Assembly: GCA_910587735.1 (NCBI GenBank)
Contig: CAJUNT010000004.1
Span: 105,155 to 169,154, forward strand
DNA: 64,000 nt
Reading direction: 5' to 3'
Source of the DNA: an uncultured Clostridia bacterium
GTDB taxonomy: Bacteria; Bacillota; Clostridia; Lachnospirales; Anaerotignaceae
The notes beneath the pieces were generated by a model, which saw only the letters and a program-made list of their open reading frames with translations, searched no databases and was not told where the DNA came from. This document shows, one piece after another, positions 34,586 through 42,945 of the stretch (positions within the stretch are counted from its first letter, which is position 1; each line of letters starts with the position of its first letter). The position numbers were made by a program, and so were the translations under genes.

Positions 34586-36040
34586 ATGGAAAAGAATGAT
34601 TTAACACTTTTAACAGACTTGTATCAGCTTACTATGATGCAGGGGTATCAAGAAAAAGGATTGCAGCAAAAAACAGTTGTATTTGATTTGTTTTATAGAA
34701 AAAACCCAAGTGGTAATGGTTATGCTATTGCCGCAGGATTGGAGCAGGCAATAGACTATATTAATCAACTTCATTTTTCTGAACAAGATATTATATATTT
34801 AAAAAATTTAAATATTTTTTCAGATAACTTTATTGATTATTTAAAAGAATTTCGTTTTACAGGAGAAATTTATGCTATACCAGAAGGAACAGTTGTATTT
34901 CCTCATGAGCCTTTAATGCGCATTAAAGCACCTATTATGGAAGCACAGTTGATTGAAACAGCTCTTTTAAATATTATTAATCATCAAAGTTTAATTGCAA
35001 CAAAAGCATCTCGTGTTGTTTGGGCAGCACAAGGTGACCCTGTTATGGAGTTTGGATTAAGAAGGGCACAAGGTCCTGACGCTGGTACTTATGGCGCAAG
35101 AGCGGCAGTAATAGGAGGTTGTTGTGGTACAAGCAATGTTTTAACAGGAAAATTGTTTGATGTGCCTGTAAAAGGAACACACGCTCATAGCTGGGTAATG
35201 AGTTTTCCAGATGAATTGACAGCATTCCGTAAATATGCAGAATTATTCCCTAATGCTTGTACACTTCTTGTAGATACATATAATACATTAGAATCTGGTG
35301 TACCGAATGCAATTAAAGTATTTCAAGAAATGAAAGACAAGGGAATTACATTAAAAAATTATGGTATTCGTTTGGATAGTGGGGACTTAGCATATTTATC
35401 TAAAAAAGCAAAACAAATGCTGGAAGATGCAGGTTTTGGAGATGCTGTTATTAGTGCATCAAGTGATTTAGATGAATATTTGATTGCTAATTTGAAATTA
35501 CAGGGGGCAAAAATTGGACTCTGGGGCGTAGGCACAAAATTGATTACAAGTGATGATTGTCCAGCATTTGGTGGTGTATATAAATTAGCAGCAGAAAGTG
35601 ACAAAAATGGCAATTTTATACCAAAAATAAAATTATCTAATAATGTAGAAAAGGTAACTAATCCAGGAATTAAAAAAATATTCCGCATATATGATAAAAA
35701 GACAGGCAAAATGAAAGCAGATGTGATTGCTTTACAAGAAGAAACAATTGATGAAACAGAAGTATTGACATTATTTGATGATAGTGCAAAATGGAAACGT
35801 ATGACATTACAGCCAGGTACTTATACAACAAGAGAGCTTTTAGTACCAATATTTGAAAATGGAAAATGTGTTTATCAATCTCCAAAAGTAATGGATATAC
35901 AGGCATATTGTGATAAAGAAAAAGATACACTTTGGGAAGAACATAAAAGAAATAAAAATCCTCATATTGTGCCTGTGGATTTATCTGAAAAATTAAGTGC
36001 TTTAAAATCAAAATTGATAGAAGAAATGACAATAAAATAA
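34586..36040 (+). CDS. pncB: Nicotinate phosphoribosyltransferase
   Basis: 484 residues; makes nicotinate mononucleotide from nicotinate, PRPP and ATP in the NAD salvage pathway. Seen: LLTDLYQLTMMQGYQEKG at the start, FGLRRAQGPDAGTYGARAAV (phosphoribosyl site), GTHAHSWVMSFPDELTAFRK and IRLDSGDLAYLSKKAKQML. Full length for the longer, Gram-positive form. RBS AAGGAGAG. Own promoter and terminator. Confidence 0.95.
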   Translation: MEKNDLTLLTDLYQLTMMQGYQEKGLQQKTVVFDLFYRKNPSGNGYAIAAGLEQAIDYINQLHFSEQDIIYLKNLNIFSDNFIDYLKEFRFTGEIYAIPEGTVVFPHEPLMRIKAPIMEAQLIETALLNIINHQSLIATKASRVVWAAQGDPVMEFGLRRAQGPDAGTYGARAAVIGGCCGTSNVLTGKLFDVPVKGTHAHSWVMSFPDELTAFRKYAELFPNACTLLVDTYNTLESGVPNAIKVFQEMKDKGITLKNYGIRLDSGDLAYLSKKAKQMLEDAGFGDAVISASSDLDEYLIANLKLQGAKIGLWGVGTKLITSDDCPAFGGVYKLAAESDKNGNFIPKIKLSNNVEKVTNPGIKKIFRIYDKKTGKMKADVIALQEETIDETEVLTLFDDSAKWKRMTLQPGTYTTRELLVPIFENGKCVYQSPKVMDIQAYCDKEKDTLWEEHKRNKNPHIVPVDLSEKLSALKSKLIEEMTIK

Positions 36041-36045
36041 TCATA

Positions 36046-36083
36046 AAAATCCCCTTCTAAATTTATGGAGGGGATTTTATTTT
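36046..36083 (+). terminator. Terminator after pncB
   Basis: 12-bp stem, AAAATCCCCTTC (36046-36057) with GGAGGGGATTTT (36067-36078, one G-U), then ATTTT. Confidence 0.85.
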
Positions 36084-36214
36084 CAATAATCAGGAATATT
36101 TATCAATTTTATAAATCTATTTTTAGCAGTTGATTTGTCATAATATTAATTAGGGAGTATCCTAAAAAAGTAGTTTTAAGAATAATTTTTATTTGTGTTT
36201 ATTATCAGGAAAAC

Positions 36215-36424
36215 GAAGTTTTCTTGTAAAAGTTGGTGAGAGTTTGAGAGCAACGCTCTCAAGGTTTTAACAGAAGGATATTGTTTTATTTGTGAACGTT
36301 GCCCGCACCTACAAACTTTCCCCCCAGAAAGTTTGACAAAGAACTTTATATTATGTGAACGCAATTATGTTGCTATTTAGAAAGCAACATCCTCATGGTT
36401 TTAAATATGTGTTTAGCCACTACC
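36215..36424 (+). repeat. Dispersed hairpin repeat, copy A (compound)
   Basis: The right part (36311-36424) matches copies B and C over about 95 bases: hairpin AAACTTTC/GAAAGTTT, then TTTGACAAAGAACTTTAT, GAACGCAATTATG, GCTATTTAGAAAGCAAC, GGTTTTAAAT and GTTTAGCCAC. The left part (36225-36275) holds a second version of the distal hairpin, GAGAGC-AAC-GCTCTC (36246-36260), followed by AAGGTTTTAA, so the copy seems to be a partial tandem. Nothing in it looks coding. Confidence 0.75.
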
Positions 36425-36440
36425 TATCAATTATCAGTTA

Positions 36441-36469
36441 TTGCACAAATATCATATTTGTAGTAGAAT
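36441..36469 (+). promoter_or_regulatory. Probable proB promoter
   Basis: TTGCAC (36441-36446), 17-base spacer, TAGAAT (36464-36469), just after the repeat and 43 bases before proB. Confidence 0.55.
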
Positions 36470-36511
36470 AACAATCAAATTAATTAAAGTTGCAAAGAGG
36501 AGAAAACAATT

Positions 36512-37306
36512 ATGAGGGAAAAATTAAAACAAAGTAAAAGAATTGTAGTAAAAGTAGGTACTTCTACATTGACATATGAAAATGGACGATTAAATTTAAA
36601 ACGTATTGAACGTATGGCATGGGTATTATCTGATTTGGTGAACCAAGGAAAAGAGGTAGTACTTGTCACTTCTGGAGCAATAGGTGTAGGAGCAGCAAGG
36701 CTTTCGTTTGCAGAAAGACCGAGCGAAATGAAAACAAAACAAGCAGCAGCAGCAGTGGGGCAAGCAGTTTTAATACAAATTTATCAAAACTTTTTTAAAG
36801 AATATAATCAAGCAATCGCACAAATATTGCTTACAAAAGAAGAAATTGAAAATGAACAAAGACATATCAATACATTAAATACACTTCATACATTACTGAA
36901 ATTGGGCATTGTGCCTATTATTAATGCAAATGATACTATATCTACATATGAAATTGAATTTAGTGACAATGATAATTTATCTGCAATGGTAGCGAAAATG
37001 ATAAAAGCAGATTTATTAATTATATTGACAGATATTGATGGACTTTATCATAAAGACCCTAGAATAAATAAAGATGCAGAAAGAATATCTTATGTGGCAG
37101 AAGTTACAGAGGGTATTCGTAAAATGGCAGGACAAAAAGGTTCTAAATTTAGCGTAGGAGGTATGGCAACAAAAGTGCAGGCTGCAGAAATCTGTCAAAA
37201 GGCAGGTGTTAATATGGTTGTAGCATCAGGAGATGACCCTACTGTTGTGCATAAAATTATAGATGGAGAAGATGTAGGTACTTTTTTTGAAGGAGGTAAA
37301 GTGTGA
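36512..37306 (+). CDS. proB: Glutamate 5-kinase (short form without PUA domain)
   Basis: 264 residues. First step of proline synthesis, phosphorylating glutamate. The amino-acid kinase fold is evident: VVKVGTSTLTYENGRL, VTSGAIGVGAARL, PIINANDTISTYEIEFSDND and ILTDIDGLYHKDPR. It ends after the kinase domain, so the C-terminal PUA domain of many ProB enzymes is absent; such short forms are known. RBS AGAGGAG. Its stop overlaps the next start by four bases. Confidence 0.95.
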   Translation: MREKLKQSKRIVVKVGTSTLTYENGRLNLKRIERMAWVLSDLVNQGKEVVLVTSGAIGVGAARLSFAERPSEMKTKQAAAAVGQAVLIQIYQNFFKEYNQAIAQILLTKEEIENEQRHINTLNTLHTLLKLGIVPIINANDTISTYEIEFSDNDNLSAMVAKMIKADLLIILTDIDGLYHKDPRINKDAERISYVAEVTEGIRKMAGQKGSKFSVGGMATKVQAAEICQKAGVNMVVASGDDPTVVHKIIDGEDVGTFFEGGKV

Positions 37307-37875
37307 ATATGTATAAAAAAACAATAAGAAAAGATATGTTGAAAATTAGAAATGCTTTTTCTGAACAGGAAATTACACAGAAAAGTACTGTAATGTGGGA
37401 AAATTTAATGCAGACAGATGTATATCAAAAAGCAGATATTATTTTTACATATGTTTCAGCACATAAAGAAGCGAAAACAACTCCTTTTTTTGATAAAATA
37501 TGGCATGACAGCAAAAAAATAGCTGTTCCTATTATAGAAGAAAATAGAAATATGGATTTTGTGTATTTGAATGATATTGCAGAATTAACAGAATCAAAGT
37601 GGGGAATAGCAGAGCCAAAAAGAGAAAACAGCACTATAATATTACCTACAAAAAACAGTCTTTTTGTTGTACCAGCTTTAGCCATAGATAAAAAAGGAAA
37701 TCGTATTGGATATGGTAGGGGCTATTATGACACTTATTTTTCAAAAGTAAATTGTGGCTTTAAAATGGGATTTTTATTTTCTGCACAGCAATTAGAAGAA
37801 ATAGAAATATTACAAAATACAGATGTTGCATTAGATGGTATTGTAACAGAAAAAGCTGTCACTATATTGTCATAA
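37303..37875 (+). CDS. 5-formyltetrahydrofolate cyclo-ligase
   Basis: 190 residues, converting 5-formyl-THF to 5,10-methenyl-THF with ATP. The signature GNRIGYGRGYYDTYF is at about 128-142, and an N-terminal MYKKTIRKDMLKIRNAF with KADIIFTYVSAHKEAKTTPF fits the family. I start at GTG 37303, six bases after AGGAGG (37291-37296); ATG 37309 is an alternative. Its place between proB and proA is translationally coupled on the proB side; the metabolic link is not obvious. Confidence 0.9.
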   Translation: MNMYKKTIRKDMLKIRNAFSEQEITQKSTVMWENLMQTDVYQKADIIFTYVSAHKEAKTTPFFDKIWHDSKKIAVPIIEENRNMDFVYLNDIAELTESKWGIAEPKRENSTIILPTKNSLFVVPALAIDKKGNRIGYGRGYYDTYFSKVNCGFKMGFLFSAQQLEEIEILQNTDVALDGIVTEKAVTILS

Positions 37876-37917
37876 TTGTTATAAATAATATAAAATTTGA
37901 AAAGGAGGCTTTAAAAT

Positions 37918-39165
37918 ATGAGCGAATTATTAGAAATGGCAAAACTAGCAAAACAATCCTCTGTTTTATTAGCAACACTCCCTACACCGATTAAAAATAA
38001 AGCACTTTCCAAAAGTGCAGAGGCACTTTTGGAAGGCATGGACAAAATATTACAGGCGAATCAAAAAGATGTAGAGGCAGCAAAAATAGCAGGCATAAAA
38101 GGGGCTTTTATTGACAGATTGACATTGACAAAAGAAAGAATTGTTTCTATGGCAGATGGACTCAAACAAGTGGCATCATTTAATGACCCTGTGGGAGAAG
38201 TAACATTTATGAAAACACTTGATAATGGTTTAATAATAGGACAAAAAAGAGTACCTATGGGAGTAATTGGCATTATATTTGAAGCACGCCCTAATGTAAC
38301 AGCAGATGCTTTTGGATTGTGTTTAAAGTCTGGAAATGCTGTTATATTGAGGGGAGGCAAAGAGGCAATTACATCTAATAAAATGATTGTGGAATTGTTT
38401 CAGCAAACACTTGAAAAAGAAGGATTACCTAAAGAATGTGTTCAAATTGTAAAAGATACCAATAGAGAAACAGCAAATGAAATGATGCGTTTAAATGGAT
38501 ATTTAGATGTATTGATACCAAGAGGCGGAGCAGGACTGATTAAAAATGTTGTAGAAAACAGTACTGTACCAGTAATACAGACGGGTATTGGTAATTGTCA
38601 TGTTTATGTAGATGAGAGTGCAGATTTGCAAAAAGCAGCACGTATTGTAATCAATGCGAAAACACAAAGACCAGGAGTATGTAATGCTTGTGAAAGTCTT
38701 TTAGTACATAAAAATATTGCAGAAAAATTTATGCCTGAAATTGGAAAGGCATTACAGTCCAAAAATGTAGAAATTAGAGGAGATAAAGCAACAATGGATT
38801 TAGTAAAAGGTGCTGTTGCAGCAACAGAACAAGATTGGGCAACAGAATATGAAGATTATATTATTTCTGCAAAGGTAGTCGAAAATATTGACGAGGCAAT
38901 CGCTCATATTAGGAAATATACTACTGGACATTCAGAAGCCATTGTGACAGAAAACTATACAAATGCACAAAGATTTTTAAATGAAATTGATGCAGCAGCA
39001 GTTTATGTAAATGCTTCCACAAGATTTACAGATGGCGGACAGTTTGGTTTTGGTGCTGAAATTGGCATCAGTACACAAAAACTTCATGCAAGAGGTCCCA
39101 TGGGATTAAAAGAATTGACTACTACAAAATATATTATATATGGTGATGGGCAAATTAGAGAATAA
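37918..39165 (+). CDS. proA: Glutamate-5-semialdehyde dehydrogenase
   Basis: 415 residues; reduces glutamyl phosphate to glutamate semialdehyde. Seen: GVIGIIFEARPNVTADAFGL, CLKSGNAVILRGGKEA, the catalytic-Cys segment QRPGVCNACESLLVH, and the C-terminal FTDGGQFGFGAEIGISTQKL. AAAGGAGGC precedes ATG 37918. Forms the proB-cyclo-ligase-proA operon. Confidence 0.96.
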   Translation: MSELLEMAKLAKQSSVLLATLPTPIKNKALSKSAEALLEGMDKILQANQKDVEAAKIAGIKGAFIDRLTLTKERIVSMADGLKQVASFNDPVGEVTFMKTLDNGLIIGQKRVPMGVIGIIFEARPNVTADAFGLCLKSGNAVILRGGKEAITSNKMIVELFQQTLEKEGLPKECVQIVKDTNRETANEMMRLNGYLDVLIPRGGAGLIKNVVENSTVPVIQTGIGNCHVYVDESADLQKAARIVINAKTQRPGVCNACESLLVHKNIAEKFMPEIGKALQSKNVEIRGDKATMDLVKGAVAATEQDWATEYEDYIISAKVVENIDEAIAHIRKYTTGHSEAIVTENYTNAQRFLNEIDAAAVYVNASTRFTDGGQFGFGAEIGISTQKLHARGPMGLKELTTTKYIIYGDGQIRE

Positions 39166-39261
39166 TGGCTTTTTATAAGTGTTTAAAAATAAGTTTTTTT
39201 GATTTTTTTATATCAAGATGTTTGTGATACCATAAATATATTAATATGATGGGGTATATAT

Positions 39262-39423
39262 ATGAAAAAAATAACGTTTTTAATAAGCATATTATTTGTA
39301 ATGCTTACATTTTTAGGTGCAATATATGTGCTATATCATAATGGTAAAGTTAGCGCAGGATATGCTGCTGTACCAATGGTGTTTGCATTGGTTAGTATAT
39401 CATTTTTCCGCCATTTTCGTTAG
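39262..39423 (+). CDS. Small two-helix membrane protein
   Basis: 53 residues: MKKITFLISILFVMLTFLGA, then IYVLYHNGKVSAGYAAVP and a second hydrophobic stretch MVFALVSISFF ending RHFR. The site GGGG lies nine bases before the ATG. It is 18 bases upstream of the DUF4177 gene, and both end at one terminator, so the two probably form one unit. No family recognised. Confidence 0.55.
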   Translation: MKKITFLISILFVMLTFLGAIYVLYHNGKVSAGYAAVPMVFALVSISFFRHFR

Positions 39424-39441
39424 ATATAGGAGTGATGTTTT

Positions 39442-39630
39442 ATGAAAAAGTATGAATTTGTTTCAGTATATATAGAAAAACTTTTTGGAGCAAGGTCAGA
39501 AAATCATAGACAAATTATTAATGAATATGCAGAAAAGGGATATCGTTTTATAGCTTGTATTCCAACAAAAATTAATGGTAATGGAGTTATAATTAATGTA
39601 GATATGGTATTTGAAAAAGATGTTGAATAA
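39442..39630 (+). CDS. DUF4177 family small protein
   Basis: 62 residues resembling DUF4177: MKKYEFVSVYIEKLFGARSE, then IINEYAEKGYRFIACIPTKI and a closing MVFEKDVE. The family is a small beta-alpha protein of unknown function, often beside small membrane proteins, as here. RBS AGGAGTG precedes the ATG. Confidence 0.75.
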   Translation: MKKYEFVSVYIEKLFGARSENHRQIINEYAEKGYRFIACIPTKINGNGVIINVDMVFEKDVE

Positions 39631-39678
39631 AAAGTATAATAACATAATAAATATTTGATAAATAATGTGATATGAAAT

Positions 39679-39730
39679 ATAAGTAAGTATATTAAGATAT
39701 ATAGAAAATATACTTACTTATATTTATTTT
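39679..39730. terminator. Bidirectional terminator
   Basis: A 15-bp stem (39679-39693 with 39707-39721, ATAAGTAAGTATATT and complement), T-rich after it. It serves the DUF4177 gene and the convergent minus-strand gene. Confidence 0.75.
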
Positions 39731-39736
39731 GACTGT

Positions 39737-40339
39737 TTAATCAATATGAATGATTAGATATTCTCCACAGTTTTTTATTGTGTTTTCAATTAAGCTGTCA
39801 GAAATGTCTTTATCAATAAAAACTTCTATGTATTCATTATTGTCAATATCTTTTTTAAATGCAATATCTGTTACTTCACTGATACTTTTTAACGCTTCGC
39901 TTATATTATTGCGACACGTGTCACAATGAATACCATTTACATATACTGCTTTGTAATCTATACGCTCAATTTTAAATATAACAGGTCTTGTTCCATCAGA
40001 ACAACAAGCAATCATAATCCTCTCATCATTCATCCAGCCTCGCATAATAGAACCACCTTGTAAACCAGTATAAATATATCTGCTTATGGCGTCCCATGCC
40101 TCAGAACAATGAGGAAAAGTGTTTCCGCCTGCTACAGTATTTGCTATATTTGTACTTTGTTTTAACGTATTTAATCCCATATGCCAAAAATCATCTGCAT
40201 TATCATATCTTTCAAATAAAAATTCATCTCCTATATTATAACATGGACATGCACCAGAATTAGGGTCTGCACAATATTTTGATTGCAGTTCGGTATATAA
40301 TTTTTTATCAATTACAGTTACTTTTACTTTATGCTGCAT
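39737..40339 (-). CDS. TIGR04076 domain fused to a heavy-metal-associated (HMA) domain
   Basis: 200 residues. Residues 1-130 match the TIGR04076 family of unknown function: HKVKVTVIDKKLYTELQ, GACPCYNIGDEFLFE, HCSEAWDAISRYIYTGLQGG and IACCSDGTRPVIFKIERID. Residues about 131-200 form an HMA-like domain, VNGIHCDTCRNNISEALKSI, with the CxxC that binds soft metals in copper chaperones. The N-terminal part is itself cysteine-rich. Together they suggest a redox or metal function, but this is inference. RBS AGGAGGAAT; transcribed alone with the GNAT gene upstream. Confidence 0.75.
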   Translation of the reverse strand: MQHKVKVTVIDKKLYTELQSKYCADPNSGACPCYNIGDEFLFERYDNADDFWHMGLNTLKQSTNIANTVAGGNTFPHCSEAWDAISRYIYTGLQGGSIMRGWMNDERIMIACCSDGTRPVIFKIERIDYKAVYVNGIHCDTCRNNISEALKSISEVTDIAFKKDIDNNEYIEVFIDKDISDSLIENTIKNCGEYLIIHID

Positions 40340-40385
40340 AATATTATTCCTCCTAATTTATAAAGTATTATATTGTAACGAGAAA

Positions 40386-40847
40386 CTATTCTAAAAGCAT
40401 TTTTTTAAAATAAATGACGTCATTCATAGGATTGTTGTAATAAGGCTCACATTGTTGAAATCCTAATTTTTGATATAAATAAATTGCTGATTGTAAAGGT
40501 AATAATGTATCAAGAACCATTTCTGTATATCCTGATTGTATTGCAAGCTCTATCAATTTTTGAATTAATTGCTCTCCTAATTTCATTCCTCTGTATTTTG
40601 GTTTTACATAAAGACGTTTCATTTCACAACGAGTTGCAGAATGTTTATGATAAGCAATCATTCCAACTACTTCGTCATTTTCAATTGCAACAAGCAATTC
40701 TCCTGCTGGTGCAGTATATTTTTTGGAAGGGTCTTTTAATTCATCATCAATATTTTGGAATGATAAATCTCTATTTAACATTTGAGTATATTCTATTATC
40801 AAATTGCGTACTTGATTGATATGATGTTTTCCATCTATAATAGTCAT
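40386..40847 (-). CDS. GNAT family N-acetyltransferase
   Basis: 153 residues. The acetyl-CoA site is RLYVKPKYRGMKLGEQLIQK, preceded by VGMIAYHKHSATRCEMKRLY and followed by VLDTLLPLQSAIYLYQKLGF. This resembles small-molecule acetyltransferases of the PhnO/YhbS kind; the substrate is unknown. The start at 40847 follows AAGGAGT with ten bases' spacing; an in-frame ATG six codons upstream lies in front of that site. Confidence 0.88.
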   Translation of the reverse strand: MTIIDGKHHINQVRNLIIEYTQMLNRDLSFQNIDDELKDPSKKYTAPAGELLVAIENDEVVGMIAYHKHSATRCEMKRLYVKPKYRGMKLGEQLIQKLIELAIQSGYTEMVLDTLLPLQSAIYLYQKLGFQQCEPYYNNPMNDVIYFKKMLLE

Positions 40848-40928
40848 GTTATAACTCCTTTTCATATTGATTATTTTTTATTATATTGTATGTAGTGTAT
40901 AATAGCAAGTTTTATGATAAAATGAATA

Positions 40929-40957
40929 TTGACAAAAAAATATTATTTTGTTAAAAT
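40929..40957 (+). promoter_or_regulatory. Strong promoter of the ABC-F leader transcript
   Basis: TTGACA (40929-40934), exactly 17 bases, TAAAAT (40952-40957). It lies about 430 bases upstream of the ABC-F start and would give a long 5' leader. Confidence 0.7.
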
Positions 40958-41049
40958 GAATATAATATTTTTATCAGGGAAATCAATTTTTAAAAAATTT
41001 TAGTATTTTATGGTGTCTTTTGTTTAAAATGATGATTAGGCGCTGCCTA

Positions 41050-41105
41050 AACCCGCAAGCTTTTTTGAAAAAAAGCTTGAAAAAACTTTAAATCGTCTAC
41101 GGTGA
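41050..41105 (+). repeat. Dispersed hairpin repeat, copy D (partial)
   Basis: Contains the proximal hairpin as AAGCTTTTTT/AAAAAAGCTT and then GAAAAAACTTTAAATC, matching copy C except that an A-T pair has become G-C on both arms. The distal part of the element is not recognisable. Located inside the ABC-F leader. Confidence 0.5.
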
Positions 41106-41150
41106 ACAAAAATTGATTTCCATGTATTTTTATAGAGAGGAGTTGACAGT

Positions 41151-41177
41151 GTGATAATTACATTTTCTTGCAGATAA
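41151..41177 (+). CDS. Leader peptide of the ABC-F gene (8 residues)
   Basis: GTG 41151 opens an eight-codon frame (MIITFSCR) closed by TAA TAA. It is eight bases behind a strong ribosome binding site, AGAGGAG (41136-41142). Small leader frames of this kind, placed before a terminator, control many ABC-F resistance genes: an antibiotic-stalled ribosome on the leader prevents terminator formation. The frame is short enough to arise by chance, but the site and context support it. Confidence 0.5.
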   Translation: MIITFSCR

Positions 41178-41309
41178 TAATTGTATAGTAAAAAGAAGGA
41201 CTATTGAAAATATAGTACCTTACTTTTGTTATGCGCAGCAGGAAAATGGCACATTAACTCAATGAAACAGTATATCATAGAATTGTTGTATTCTATATTT
41301 GTTTTTGTT

Positions 41310-41341
41310 ATCCCTTGAGCATTTTCTCAAGGGATTTTTTT
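41310..41341 (+). terminator. Attenuator terminator upstream of the ABC-F gene
   Basis: ATCCCTTGAG (41310-41319) pairs perfectly with CTCAAGGGAT (41326-41335), six-base loop, seven T's. It ends 51 bases before the ATG of the gene it would control, with no other gene in between. Confidence 0.8.
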
Positions 41342-41392
41342 ATGTTTTTTTCTGCTGCCAAAATATTATATTTGATACAAGGAGGAAATGAT

Positions 41393-42895
41393 ATGTCTTT
41401 AATACAGATTTCTCATTTAACATTTGGATATGATGGTAGTTATGATTTGATATTTGATGATGTTTCATTACAGTTAGATACAAATTGGAAATTAGGTTTT
41501 ACAGGAAGAAATGGCAGAGGAAAAACAACATTTTTAAAATTACTATTAGGACAATATGAATATAAAGGTAATATTAGTGCCTCTGTAAAATTTGACTATT
41601 TCCCTTTTGATGTGACACAAAAACAAAGAAATACTATGGAGGTGATACAAGAAATTGCACCAGAATGTGAATATTGGCAAATAAAAAAAGAATTATCATT
41701 ATTAGATGTAGGAGAAGATGTTTTGTGGCAACCATATTCTCAATTAAGTAATGGAGAACAAACAAAAGTACTTTTATCTGTACTATTTTTGAGAGAAAAT
41801 CATTTTTTATTGATTGATGAGCCTACAAACCATTTGGATAGTTTGGGTAGAAAAACAGTAGCAAATTATTTAAAAAGTAAAAAGGGATTTATATTAGTAA
41901 GTCATGACAGGCAGTTTTTAGATGATGTGATAGACCATATACTTTCTATAAACAAACAAAATATTGATTTACAAAAGGGTAATTTTAGTACCTGGCAACA
42001 AAATAAAAACAGACAAGATAGTTTTGAAATGGCAGAAAATGAAAAATTGAAAAGAGAAATACACGTATTGTCAGAATCAGCAAGAAAAACAGCAAATTGG
42101 TCTAATAAAGTGGAAAAAACAAAAAAGGCAGGTAAAAATAGTGCAGGTATTAAGCCAGACAAAGGATATATAGGACATAAAGCTGCAAAAATGATGAAAC
42201 GCTCTCAATGTATGGTAGATAGAAAAAATGAAGCAATAGAACAAAAATCAAAATTGCTTAAAAATATAGAAAAAGAGGAGATTTTGAAATTATCCCATTT
42301 ACAATACCATAAACAGATATTGCTGGAATGTAAAAATGTGTCATTGTATTATGGTGAAAAACAATTATTTCAGCCTGTTACGTTTTCTTTGGAAAGAGGC
42401 GACAGAATAGCATTGCAAGGAGGAAATGGTACAGGAAAAACAAGCATATTAAAATGGATATTGGGAGAAAAAATTGCTTTTGAGGGACAAATACAAAAAG
42501 GCAGTGGATTAGAGATTTCTTATGTTTGTCAAGATACAAGCGATTTAAAAGGAACATTACAGCAATATGCTCAAAAAGAAAATATAGCATATAGTTTATT
42601 TTTAGGTATATTAAGAAAATTAGGCTTTACAAGAGAGCAATTTGACAAAAATATAGAGGATTTTAGCGCAGGACAAAAAAAGAAAGTGTTGTTGTCAAAA
42701 AGTCTTTGCCAAAAGGCACATTTATATATCTGGGACGAACCATTGAATTTTATAGATGTACTTTCTCGCATACAAATAGAAACATTGCTTTTGGAATATC
42801 AGCCAACTATGATATTTGTAGAACATGATGCAACTTTTATACAAAAAATAGCAACAAAATTTGTTACAATTCATGCTGTAAAAAATGAAATATGA
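41393..42895 (+). CDS. Lsa-like ABC-F ribosomal protection protein
   Basis: 500-residue soluble protein with two ATPase domains and no membrane segment. NBD1: GRNGRGKTTFLKLLLGQYEY, signature LSNGEQ, Walker B LLIDEPTNHLD. NBD2: GGNGTGKTS, FSAGQKKK and IWDEPLNFIDVLSRIQIE, the last typical of the Lsa/CplR group. These proteins bind the ribosome and displace lincosamides, streptogramin A and pleuromutilins. A long basic inter-domain linker (about 190-300) would reach the drug site. AAGGAGG precedes ATG 41393. The attenuator leader supports drug-induced expression. Actual resistance is not shown by sequence. Confidence 0.88.
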   Translation: MSLIQISHLTFGYDGSYDLIFDDVSLQLDTNWKLGFTGRNGRGKTTFLKLLLGQYEYKGNISASVKFDYFPFDVTQKQRNTMEVIQEIAPECEYWQIKKELSLLDVGEDVLWQPYSQLSNGEQTKVLLSVLFLRENHFLLIDEPTNHLDSLGRKTVANYLKSKKGFILVSHDRQFLDDVIDHILSINKQNIDLQKGNFSTWQQNKNRQDSFEMAENEKLKREIHVLSESARKTANWSNKVEKTKKAGKNSAGIKPDKGYIGHKAAKMMKRSQCMVDRKNEAIEQKSKLLKNIEKEEILKLSHLQYHKQILLECKNVSLYYGEKQLFQPVTFSLERGDRIALQGGNGTGKTSILKWILGEKIAFEGQIQKGSGLEISYVCQDTSDLKGTLQQYAQKENIAYSLFLGILRKLGFTREQFDKNIEDFSAGQKKKVLLSKSLCQKAHLYIWDEPLNFIDVLSRIQIETLLLEYQPTMIFVEHDATFIQKIATKFVTIHAVKNEI

Positions 42896-42910
42896 TAGTG
42901 TACTATAAAA

Positions 42911-42945
42911 AATATAGCCTGCATGATTTATTGCGCAGGCTATAT
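42911..42945 (-). terminator. Terminator of the HD/nucleotidyltransferase operon
   Basis: TATAGCCTGC pairs with GCAGGCTATA; on the minus strand it is followed by a six-T run. The stem includes the stop codon of the HD gene. It also lies just after the convergent ABC-F gene. Confidence 0.7.

Noticed and set aside
36176..36364. Minus-strand frame of 62 codons
   Set aside because: It lies within the dispersed repeat, with no ribosome binding site and no similarity to its counterpart in the other copies.
41315..41392. Extended N-terminus of the Lsa-like protein
   Set aside because: It would read through the attenuator terminator; ATG 41393 has the ribosome binding site and the family start MSLIQ.
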